From NCBI GenBank assembly GCA_949297305.1, contig CASFSG010000057.1, positions 1 through 49,088 of the forward strand: a stretch of DNA of 49,088 bases, written 5' to 3'. Position numbers and translations under genes: made by a program. Numbering within the stretch: position 1 is the first letter of the stretch; the number at the start of each line of letters is the position of its first letter. The stretch comes from an uncultured bacterium. GTDB taxonomy: Bacteria; Bacillota_I; Bacilli_A; RFN20; CAG-826. The notes below the pieces were generated by a model that was not told the origin of the DNA, ran no database searches, and was given only the letters and a program-made list of their open reading frames with translations. Positions 8,430-15,730 of the stretch are shown one piece after another.

Positions 8430-9861
8430 AGCGAATTGTTATTTATTACCTTCATATAAAGAAGAGCTTAAACGAGGGCGAACAGTCGATTTCGTTTATG
8501 ATGATTTTATCATTCCTAAATCTTTAACGCGATTTCCCTTTAAAAAAACTTTTTATATCGAAACATTAGGATGCCAAGCTAATTATCGGGATGAAGAAGT
8601 TATTTCGGCTTTATTAACTAAAGCTGGTTTTATGCGTTTAGACGATTATGAAAAGGCTCAAATATTAATTATTAATACTTGTGCGGTGCGCGAAAACGCT
8701 GAACAAAAAGTAAAGGGCCATCTTGGTATCTTTAAAGCGCTAAAGAATAAGAATAAAAACCTTATTATCTGTCTTTGTGGTTGTATGATGATGCAAGAAG
8801 AAAGCGTGAGGGAAATACAAAACAAATTTCCCTATGTTTCAATTATTTTTGGAACACATAATGTTTCTAACATTTTAAATATTCTAGATCGCTATTTATC
8901 GACTAACCAAATGATTATAGATGTTCCTTCCTTTAGCGAAAACATTATTGAAAATTTACCTGATTATCGTCGAAACAATTTTCAAGCTTTCGTCAATATA
9001 ACTTATGGTTGTAATAATTTTTGTTCCTATTGTGTCGTGCCTTTTACTCGCGGCCAAGAAAGAAGTAGGTTAGAAAAAGATATTTTAAGAGAATGTCAAT
9101 TTTTAGTTAATAATGGCTATAAAGAAATTACTTTGTTAGGTCAGAATGTCAATTCTTATGGCAGCGATTTAAATGATGGTTCCTCTTTCGCTCATCTATT
9201 AGAAGAAGTTGCAAAACTAAAAATACCTCGTTTAAGATTTTTAACATCGTATCCTTCCATGTTTAATGATGAATTAATTGATGTAATTGCTAAATACGAT
9301 AATATTGTCAAATACATTCATCTCCCCGTTCAAGCTGGAAGCAATAAAATTCTTAAGGAAATGAATCGCCATTATACAAGAGAATTTTACCTCGATTTAG
9401 TTAAAAAACTTCGTAAAAATATACCTAATTTGCATTTATCTACTGATATTATTGTTGGTTTTCCAAATGAAACTTATGAAGAGTTTTTAGAGACTTTATC
9501 GCTTGTTGAAGAAGTTAATTTTTCTTCCGCTTTCACCTTTATTTATTCTCCTAGAAAGCATACTTACGCAGCGACTATTCAAGATAATGTTGAGTACGAA
9601 GAAAAAGTACGCCGTTTTAAAATGTTAAAAGAAACTTTAGAAAAAAATATTGTTGCTTATACTGATAAAATGATCGGTAAAGTTTATACAGTTTTAGTTG
9701 AAGGAATAAGCGAACGCGATGAAACGATGCTTTCAGGTCATACTGAAGACAATGTATTAGTGCACTTTCAAGGAGATTCATCCCTAATTGGCCAAATTGT
9801 TAATGTAAAAATTATTACTTCTCACGTTTATTCTATGATTGGAGAATTAGTAAATGGATGA
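8419..9861 (+). CDS. miaB: tRNA-2-methylthio-N6-dimethylallyladenosine synthase MiaB
   Basis: Radical-SAM methylthiotransferase converting i6A37 of tRNA to ms2i6A37. The N-terminal UPF0004 domain begins about residue 42 with YIETLGCQANYRDEE and holds cysteines for the auxiliary cluster (GCQAN, INTCAVRE, LCGCMM). The radical-SAM motif is NNFCSYCVVPFTRGQERSR (about residues 196-214, C-x3-C-x2-C). A C-terminal TRAM domain ends the 480-aa protein. It overlaps ymdB by 11 bp and ricA by 8 bp, and ends in TGA. MiaA, which makes its i6A substrate, is two genes downstream. Confidence 0.95.
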   Translation: MNDKANCYLLPSYKEELKRGRTVDFVYDDFIIPKSLTRFPFKKTFYIETLGCQANYRDEEVISALLTKAGFMRLDDYEKAQILIINTCAVRENAEQKVKGHLGIFKALKNKNKNLIICLCGCMMMQEESVREIQNKFPYVSIIFGTHNVSNILNILDRYLSTNQMIIDVPSFSENIIENLPDYRRNNFQAFVNITYGCNNFCSYCVVPFTRGQERSRLEKDILRECQFLVNNGYKEITLLGQNVNSYGSDLNDGSSFAHLLEEVAKLKIPRLRFLTSYPSMFNDELIDVIAKYDNIVKYIHLPVQAGSNKILKEMNRHYTREFYLDLVKKLRKNIPNLHLSTDIIVGFPNETYEEFLETLSLVEEVNFSSAFTFIYSPRKHTYAATIQDNVEYEEKVRRFKMLKETLEKNIVAYTDKMIGKVYTVLVEGISERDETMLSGHTEDNVLVHFQGDSSLIGQIVNVKIITSHVYSMIGELVNG

Positions 9862-10159
9862 GAAGGTAGCCAGTGCTTTAAATAAAGTTAAGGAACAGCT
9901 TTTTAATGAGCCTGAAGTAAAAGAATATTTTTATTTAAAATCGCAGATACAAAATAATGAAGAATTATTAGGCTTAGATAAAAATATTAAGGATTTGCAG
10001 AGAAAATTATGTAAAAATAGTAAAAATAAAGATTTAATTGACGAATATAGAAGTGCTTTAAACTCTTATAATTCCCATCCATTAGTTGTCAATTTTAATC
10101 GTGTGAAGGAAGAAGTTAATGATCTTTTAAGAATGATTAAAGAAATTTTGGAAGAATGA
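9854..10159 (+). CDS. ricA: YmcA/RicA-like regulator of RNase Y (YlbF/YmcA family)
   Basis: In Bacillus RicA (YmcA) forms a complex with RicF and RicT that steers RNase Y and phosphorelay output. The family fold is seen as long helices with EPEVKEYFYLKSQIQNNEEL (about residues 18-37), a basic middle and NSHPLVVNFN (about 74-83), the HPLVxxYN-like signature. The position next to miaB is the same as in Bacillus. It is only 101 aa against about 143 in Bacillus and lacks the C-terminal tail with the cysteines linked there to Fe-S binding; only one cysteine remains (about residue 53). Confidence 0.78.
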   Translation: MDEKVASALNKVKEQLFNEPEVKEYFYLKSQIQNNEELLGLDKNIKDLQRKLCKNSKNKDLIDEYRSALNSYNSHPLVVNFNRVKEEVNDLLRMIKEILEE

Positions 10160-11052
10160 AAATATTTGTTATTTTAGGACCAACAGCGACAAATAAAAGC
10201 GAGACCGCTTATCAACTTGCTAAAAAAATTAATGCCGAAATTATTAACGGCGATGCTTTTCAAATATATCGAGAATTAAATATTGGTGTCGCTAAACCTA
10301 ATGAAAATTATTTCAAAGAAGTGCCTCATCATCTTTATTCGTTTGTTTCAATTAGCGATGAATATTCACCTTTTCAATACCAAAAAGACTTAAGGGAATG
10401 TTTAGCTAACTTAGCTAAAAAAAATAAAAACGCAATTATTGTTGGTGGGTCATTAAATTATATTCGTTCAGGGCTATATGATTATGAGTTTAACGAGGAA
10501 GAAGTTAAAGAAGAATTAATTGAAGAACTTCAATCTTTATCGAATATTGAATTGTTAAATAAATTGAAAGAAATCGATCCTCTTGAAGCTGAAAAGATTC
10601 ACCTTAATAATCGCAAAAGATTAATTAGAGCATTAACAATTTGTTATAGTAGTGGCTCAACTAAAACATCAATTCTTGCTAAGCAGAATCATCAACCGAT
10701 TTATCGAGATATATATTTTTTTGCTCCACTTTTTGAGCGTGATGACTTATATAAACGCGCGAACGAACGTGTCGATCAAATGATTAATAGCGGCTTAATT
10801 GAGGAAGTAAAAAATCTTTACATAAATTATCCTTCCTCATTAAGAGCTTTTCAAGCAATTGGTTATAAAGAATTATTTAATGCATTTGACTTAGATGGTG
10901 ATATAAATGCCGCTATTGAGTTAATTAAGCGACACACTCGCAACTATATTAAAAGACAATATACTTATTTAAATCATCAATTTTCATCTTTACATTATTA
11001 TAATTCTGTTGATGATATTTTTAATTTTTATTTAGGGTTAGAAAATGAATGA
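10156..11052 (+). CDS. miaA: tRNA dimethylallyltransferase MiaA (divergent motifs)
   Basis: Transfers the dimethylallyl group to A37 of tRNAs reading UNN codons. The overall family layout is clear: an N-terminal P-loop, INGDAFQIYRELNIGVAKP (about residues 30-48), VGGSLNYIRSGLYDYEF (about 96-112), NRKRLIRAL, and GYKELFNAF near residue 236. Several normally fixed residues differ: the P-loop GPTAxGK(S/T) reads GPTATNKS, DSxQ reads DAFQ, and GGTGLY reads GGSLNY. Length (298 aa) is normal. It overlaps ricA by 4 bp and tcdA by 8 bp, and ends in TGA. MiaA is the best call, but activity is uncertain. Confidence 0.82.
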   Translation: MKIFVILGPTATNKSETAYQLAKKINAEIINGDAFQIYRELNIGVAKPNENYFKEVPHHLYSFVSISDEYSPFQYQKDLRECLANLAKKNKNAIIVGGSLNYIRSGLYDYEFNEEEVKEELIEELQSLSNIELLNKLKEIDPLEAEKIHLNNRKRLIRALTICYSSGSTKTSILAKQNHQPIYRDIYFFAPLFERDDLYKRANERVDQMINSGLIEEVKNLYINYPSSLRAFQAIGYKELFNAFDLDGDINAAIELIKRHTRNYIKRQYTYLNHQFSSLHYYNSVDDIFNFYLGLENE

Positions 11053-11737
11053 ATATTTAACGCGATTAAATGGCATAATTAGTAAAGAAGAATTAAATAT
11101 TTTAGAACATAAAACTGTTTTAATTGCTGGATTAGGCGGTGTAGGCGGCGCTTCTTTTATCTCCTTATTGCGTAGCGGAATAAAAAACTTTATTCTCATC
11201 GATTTTGATCGAGTTGATATTAGTAATTTAAACCGTCAAATTTTATATGATACATCTAATTTAGGTTGCTATAAAGTTGATGTCGCAAAAGAATATGCAT
11301 TAAAAATTTCTTCTGATATCAATATTGTTGCTTTAAATTGTCGCGTTGATTGTGAATTTACTAAGCGCGTGGCTGCTTTTAATATTGATTATATAATTGA
11401 TGCAATTGACGATTTAAATGCAAAATTAGAGATTGCAAAATATTCTTTAAAACACAGCGTTCCTTTAATTGTGAGTGCTGGAATGGGTTTAAGAAAAGAT
11501 TCTTCTAAAGTGATGATTAAAAACTTAAATCAAACATATAATGATCCATTAGCAAAAAGAATGCGAAAATTATTTAAAGATAACCATCTCGATATTTCTA
11601 AAATAGATACTGTTTTTTCTATTGAAGAACCTTTGATAAAAAAAGAAGATGATATTTCTTCAATTATTTTTGTTCCGTTACGAGCCGGATCATTGATTGC
11701 CGAACACGTCTTTTATCGCTTAATAAAAAGTAATTAA
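11045..11737 (+). CDS. tcdA: tRNA threonylcarbamoyladenosine dehydratase (TcdA/ThiF-like E1 fold)
   Basis: E1-like adenylating enzyme. The glycine-rich ATP site is GLGGVGGASF (about residues 29-38), followed by DFDRVDISNLNRQILY (about 53-68) and IIDAIDDLNAK. In TcdA this fold cyclises t6A37 of tRNA to ct6A. The protein is 230 aa, slightly shorter than typical TcdA (about 250-270). ThiF, MoeB or HesA are alternatives, but no thiamine or molybdopterin genes are near, and the preceding miaB and miaA also act on tRNA position 37, so TcdA is favoured. Confidence 0.8.
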   Translation: MNEYLTRLNGIISKEELNILEHKTVLIAGLGGVGGASFISLLRSGIKNFILIDFDRVDISNLNRQILYDTSNLGCYKVDVAKEYALKISSDINIVALNCRVDCEFTKRVAAFNIDYIIDAIDDLNAKLEIAKYSLKHSVPLIVSAGMGLRKDSSKVMIKNLNQTYNDPLAKRMRKLFKDNHLDISKIDTVFSIEEPLIKKEDDISSIIFVPLRAGSLIAEHVFYRLIKSN

Positions 11738-11754
11738 TTATTTTATAGTTATCG

Positions 11755-11777
11755 ACAATTACAAGTTTTATAATTGT
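11755..11777 (+). promoter_or_regulatory. Inverted repeat with -10 box upstream of fhs
   Basis: ACAATTA (11755-11761) and TAATTGT (11771-11777) flank 9 bases and are followed by TTTAGTTTT, so the element may be a weak terminator for tcdA. It overlaps a perfect TATAAT (11769-11774) that could serve fhs; no good -35 is visible. Which role applies cannot be told from sequence. Confidence 0.35.
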
Positions 11778-11799
11778 TTTAGTTTTGGAGGTTATGTTT

Positions 11800-13413
11800 A
11801 TGCTTAAGAAAATTTCTGATATTGCAATAGGTGCAAATATACCACTTGAATATTTAGAACCATACGGATTTTATAAAGGTAAAATCAATATGGAATTATA
11901 TGAAAAATTGAAAAATAAAAAAGATGGAAAACTGGTGCTCGTTACAGCTATTACTCCTACAAAAGCTGGCGAGGGTAAAACGACAACTAGCATTGCTTTG
12001 ACTGAAGGCTTAGCTAAAATCGGTCAAAATGTTATGCTTACATTACGCGAGCCTTCATTAGGCCCGGTTTTTGGAATTAAAGGAGGGGCGACCGGTGGTG
12101 GTTTAGCTTCTATTGAACCTAAAGAAGAAATAAATTTACACTTTACAGGCGATATGCATGCCTTAACAACATCAATCAATTTAATATCTGCTATCATAGA
12201 TAATCATATATTCCGAGGAAATGAATTAAACATCAATCCTAATAAAGTTGTTTGGAAACGCGCGCTCGATATGAATGATCGAGCCTTAAGAGATATCAAA
12301 ATTGGATTAGGAGAGGGTAACGGAATACCTCGTGATGATCATTTTGTCATAACAGTCGCTAGTGAACTAATGGCAATTTTATGTCTATCGAATGATGAAA
12401 AAGATTTCTTAAGAAGAATTAACAATATTATCGTTGCTTATACCTTTGATAACCGCCCAGTTAAGCTTGAGGAGTTAAGAATTTCTCATGCGATAATGAA
12501 GTTAATGCGCGAAGCTTTAAAACCTAATTTAGTTCAAACTGTTGAAAACAATCCAGTCATTGTTCATGGTGGCCCATTCGCCAATATTGCGCACGGCTGC
12601 AATTCTATTATCGCTTTAAAACTTGCTTTGAAACTAGGCGATATCGTAGTGACAGAAGCTGGGTTTGGAGCAGATTTAGGAGCTGAAAAATTTTTAGATA
12701 TTTGTCTACCTAACGCAAACAAGAAATGTGATGGTGCCGTCTTAGTTGCAACTATTCGCGCACTTAAAATGCATGGAGGAGCAAAACTTGAAGATAGTGA
12801 AAAATGCAATATTGAAGCATTGATTAAAGGATCCGAAAATCTTCGTGTTCACGCTGAAAATTTAAAGAAGTTTCATATCCCCTTTGTCATTGCAATTAAT
12901 CATTTTGTATCCGATCATATTGAAGAAGTTAAAGCTTTGGAACAATGGTGCATTAAAAATGGTTATAAAGTAAGTTTTCTCGACGGATTTTTAAAAGGCG
13001 GCGAAGGTTCAATCGATTTAGCTAAGAATGTTGTTGAAATGTTAAAGACCGAAGAAAGTCATTATCAGCCACTTTATGATGCAAATTTACCGATTAAAGA
13101 GAAGATTGAAACTATTGCTAAAGAGATATATCGCGCCAAAGAAGTAGTTTATAGTGATGTTGCTTTAAAACAAATAGCTGAATACGAAAAAATGGGTTTT
13201 GACAAGACTCCTATTTGCATGGCTAAAACACCGCAATCATTATCAGATGATCCTTTAGTTTTAGGTGCTCCAAAAGATTTTACCCTAACGATTCGAGAAA
13301 TTAACTTATCGGCTGGGGCCAATTTTTTGGTAGCGTTAACTGGTAAAATTTTAACAATGCCAGGTTTACCAAAAATTCCTGCGGCTGTTAAAATGGAAGA
13401 TGAACCATATTAA
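11800..13413 (+). CDS. fhs: Formate-tetrahydrofolate ligase
   Basis: ATP-dependent synthesis of 10-formyl-tetrahydrofolate from formate, feeding purine and formyl-Met-tRNA synthesis. The P-loop is TPTKAGEGKTTTSIALTEGL (about residues 51-70), followed by the signature REPSLGPVFGIKGGATGGG. Later blocks include GGPFANIAHGCNS and EAGFGADLGAEKF, both typical of the family. ATG 11800 lies 8 bases after GGAGG (11787-11791) and gives 537 aa; the in-frame ATG at 11794 is too close. Its TAA overlaps the next ATG by one base. Confidence 0.96.
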   Translation: MLKKISDIAIGANIPLEYLEPYGFYKGKINMELYEKLKNKKDGKLVLVTAITPTKAGEGKTTTSIALTEGLAKIGQNVMLTLREPSLGPVFGIKGGATGGGLASIEPKEEINLHFTGDMHALTTSINLISAIIDNHIFRGNELNINPNKVVWKRALDMNDRALRDIKIGLGEGNGIPRDDHFVITVASELMAILCLSNDEKDFLRRINNIIVAYTFDNRPVKLEELRISHAIMKLMREALKPNLVQTVENNPVIVHGGPFANIAHGCNSIIALKLALKLGDIVVTEAGFGADLGAEKFLDICLPNANKKCDGAVLVATIRALKMHGGAKLEDSEKCNIEALIKGSENLRVHAENLKKFHIPFVIAINHFVSDHIEEVKALEQWCIKNGYKVSFLDGFLKGGEGSIDLAKNVVEMLKTEESHYQPLYDANLPIKEKIETIAKEIYRAKEVVYSDVALKQIAEYEKMGFDKTPICMAKTPQSLSDDPLVLGAPKDFTLTIREINLSAGANFLVALTGKILTMPGLPKIPAAVKMEDEPY

Positions 13414-13622
13414 TGAAAGATTTAGCTTACAATTTAAATGATATCGTCGAATTGAAAAAACCTCACCCTTGTAAGGAACATTCAAAGTTGTTTCAAATTG
13501 TTCGTCTTGGAGCTGATTTAAAAATTAAATGTTTAGGTTGTGGAAATGTTTTGATGATATCTCGCGATAATTTTAATTATCGACTGAAAAGAATTGTTTC
13601 AAAAAGTAATAATTCGGACTAA
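13413..13622 (+). CDS. DUF951 family small zinc-ribbon-like protein
   Basis: A 69-aa protein with the DUF951 pattern: LNDIVELKKPHPC (residues 8-20), then RLGADLKIKCLGCGNVLMISR (about 31-51). The isolated Cys and the C-x2-C pair could bind metal. The family is widespread in Bacillota, often beside ychF, and may bind nucleic acid, but its role is not known. Here it is coupled to fhs by a one-base overlap and lies about 5 kb before ychF, separated from it by the two ABC genes. Confidence 0.8.
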   Translation: MKDLAYNLNDIVELKKPHPCKEHSKLFQIVRLGADLKIKCLGCGNVLMISRDNFNYRLKRIVSKSNNSD

Positions 13623-13634
13623 AAGAAAAATTTC

Positions 13635-13652
13635 TCACTATATTAATAGTGA
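13635..13652. repeat. Inverted repeat overlapping the start of the fused ABC operon
   Basis: TCACTAT-ATTA-ATAGTGA is a perfect 7-bp inverted repeat whose last base is the A of the ATG at 13652. It contains a TATATT that could be a -10 box. It may be an operator controlling the two ABC genes or a hairpin hiding the start codon. The inner half-sites ACTAT-N4-ATAGT also occur just before the recA Shine-Dalgarno. Confidence 0.5.
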
Positions 13653-15730
13653 TGAATTTTCTACAAATTAAAAATCTTACGAAAAAATATAAAATCAACA
13701 ATCAAGAACATGTCATATTAAATAATATCAATTACGACTTTCCTCCTTCTGGTTTGATTTTTATTTATGGTAAATCGGGATGTGGTAAATCAACTTTATT
13801 AAATTTAATTTTAGGTATTGATAAACCAGATAGTGGAGATGTCTATTTTCATAATAAATCTTTAAAGGATTTTTCTAGTGATGAAAAATACCAATATTTT
13901 AAAAGCAACATTTCCATTCTTTTTCAACATTACAATTTGTTAGAAAACTTATCGGCGATTGAAAATGTTAAATTAGGAGCGTTATTAGATGATAATGTTG
14001 ATTCTAATATTGATACTTTATTTAATAGATTTAATTTGGTTTATTTAAAAAATAAGAAGGTGAAATATCTTTCTGGAGGTGAAAAACAGAGGATATCTTT
14101 TTTAAGAGCAATAAGTAAAAACCCCGATATCATTTTAGCTGATGAGCCAACTGGTGCTATCCCTAAACATACAGCAATAGACCTTTTAAACTATTTAAAA
14201 GATTTTTCGCAAGATAAATTGGTTATTGTCGTCTCGCATAATTTTGAACTTTTAAAGAGTTATGCGGATATTATTTTAGAGATAAATAACGGAAATATTA
14301 ATGAAGTTTTGAATAAAAATACCATCAAAAATCAACTAAAATGTTTCAATAATAAAACTAAAATTAACCATAATTTGTTATCTTTAAAACCGGTCTTACT
14401 AACGAGACTTAAGGAAGATAAACTTAAAAATATTTTGATTGTGATAAGTACCTTCTTAGCGTTTTCATTTATTCTTTTCTCTGTTGGTTTTATTAATGGC
14501 GTCAATATTTCGACTGAAGAAAATATAAAAGATACGCTTTTATATAATTTTGCCACAATAAGTAAAGAGACCTATCAAAGAATTGAGTCATCTTCTTTAT
14601 TGCTTACTAGACAAGTTAGACCTAGTAAAGAGGAACTTAGTACTATTTTACCTAACAACGTTGAGATTAAAGAAAATCTTTCTTATTTTATTAATCCTTT
14701 AAGCGTTATTATTTATCAAGAAAAAATTATTGATGAGACATATGTATATCCATATTTTTTAAATAATTCTTCCTCTCAAAAGCACTTAGAATTTGATGAG
14801 CCTATAGGCGCGGATAATTCGCTTTTTGTTAATGATATGTTCCTAGAAAAATTAAATATTTCAAAAGAGGAAGTTATAGGTAAAAAGATTAATATTTCTA
14901 ATACCATCGATATTCAAAATAAAGATGTTGCTAATAATAAAACTATCAATGATTTAGCATCTTTTAATCTTGAATTTGTCGTCTGTGGAGTCATCGATGA
15001 GTTTTCTTTTTTAAATTATCCAAAAGTATATTATTCTTATGATTATTTATATAACTTTTTATCGTCTTATTATTTAGAAAACCATTCTTCTTATTTTAAC
15101 CGGGAATATTCTTGTTTAGATTTAATTGTTAATTCCCGTGACGACAGTCAATTTAATATGTTTTCCTACTGGTTAAATTTAATTGATATCACGCCAGAAG
15201 AGTTAAATGAGATTATTAATGAATACGCTTTGGATCATGAGGCATTATCGCTAAATAGTGAATATTTAACAATTAAAGATTCTTATTCTTCCTTGATGAA
15301 TCTTTTTGCTGAATCATTTTTTATCTTTACCATTCTTTCTTTTATTTTAGTAAATATCATCATTTCGTTAACAGTTTTGTCGTCGTTTTTATTAAACAAG
15401 AAAGAAAATGCAATATTGCTAATTTTAGGAGTTAGTTATCGAAAAATTTTTCTAATTTATTTTATTTCTACTTTAATATTAATTACGACATCATTATTTT
15501 TAAGCTTTCTTCTATATAAGCCTATCGAACTTTTTCTAAACGCAATAATTTTTCATTTTTCCAACCTAGAAAATATGATTATTGTTCCGTTTTTTACCTG
15601 TTTTAAGATTCCATTACTTTTACCGTTTATTATTACCATTATTAGTGTTTTTGTTATCTTTGTTAGCTTGTGCTTAGTTTTTCATTTTTCTAGTAAAATT
15701 TCTATTAAAGAGGAGTTGATGGACGAATGA
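13652..15730 (+). CDS. Fused ABC ATPase-permease (MacB/FtsX-like), subunit 1
   Basis: The N-terminal ABC ATPase (about residues 1-225) has Walker A YGKSGCGKST, Q-loop LFQHYN, signature LSGGEKQR, Walker B IILADEPTG and the H-loop VVSHN. The D-loop is abnormal: the usual G(A/N)LD reads GAIPKH. The C-terminal half is an FtsX-like permease with a first membrane segment near 262-285, an extracytoplasmic region of about 270 residues, and three further segments near 555-585, 605-630 and 655-680, the four-helix MacB topology. The upstream frame adds only a GTG codon; ATG 13652 is used. No Shine-Dalgarno is seen. It overlaps the next gene by 4 bp. It probably pairs with that protein; the substrate is unknown. 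Confidence 0.82.
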   Translation: MNFLQIKNLTKKYKINNQEHVILNNINYDFPPSGLIFIYGKSGCGKSTLLNLILGIDKPDSGDVYFHNKSLKDFSSDEKYQYFKSNISILFQHYNLLENLSAIENVKLGALLDDNVDSNIDTLFNRFNLVYLKNKKVKYLSGGEKQRISFLRAISKNPDIILADEPTGAIPKHTAIDLLNYLKDFSQDKLVIVVSHNFELLKSYADIILEINNGNINEVLNKNTIKNQLKCFNNKTKINHNLLSLKPVLLTRLKEDKLKNILIVISTFLAFSFILFSVGFINGVNISTEENIKDTLLYNFATISKETYQRIESSSLLLTRQVRPSKEELSTILPNNVEIKENLSYFINPLSVIIYQEKIIDETYVYPYFLNNSSSQKHLEFDEPIGADNSLFVNDMFLEKLNISKEEVIGKKINISNTIDIQNKDVANNKTINDLASFNLEFVVCGVIDEFSFLNYPKVYYSYDYLYNFLSSYYLENHSSYFNREYSCLDLIVNSRDDSQFNMFSYWLNLIDITPEELNEIINEYALDHEALSLNSEYLTIKDSYSSLMNLFAESFFIFTILSFILVNIIISLTVLSSFLLNKKENAILLILGVSYRKIFLIYFISTLILITTSLFLSFLLYKPIELFLNAIIFHFSNLENMIIVPFFTCFKIPLLLPFIITIISVFVIFVSLCLVFHFSSKISIKEELMDE

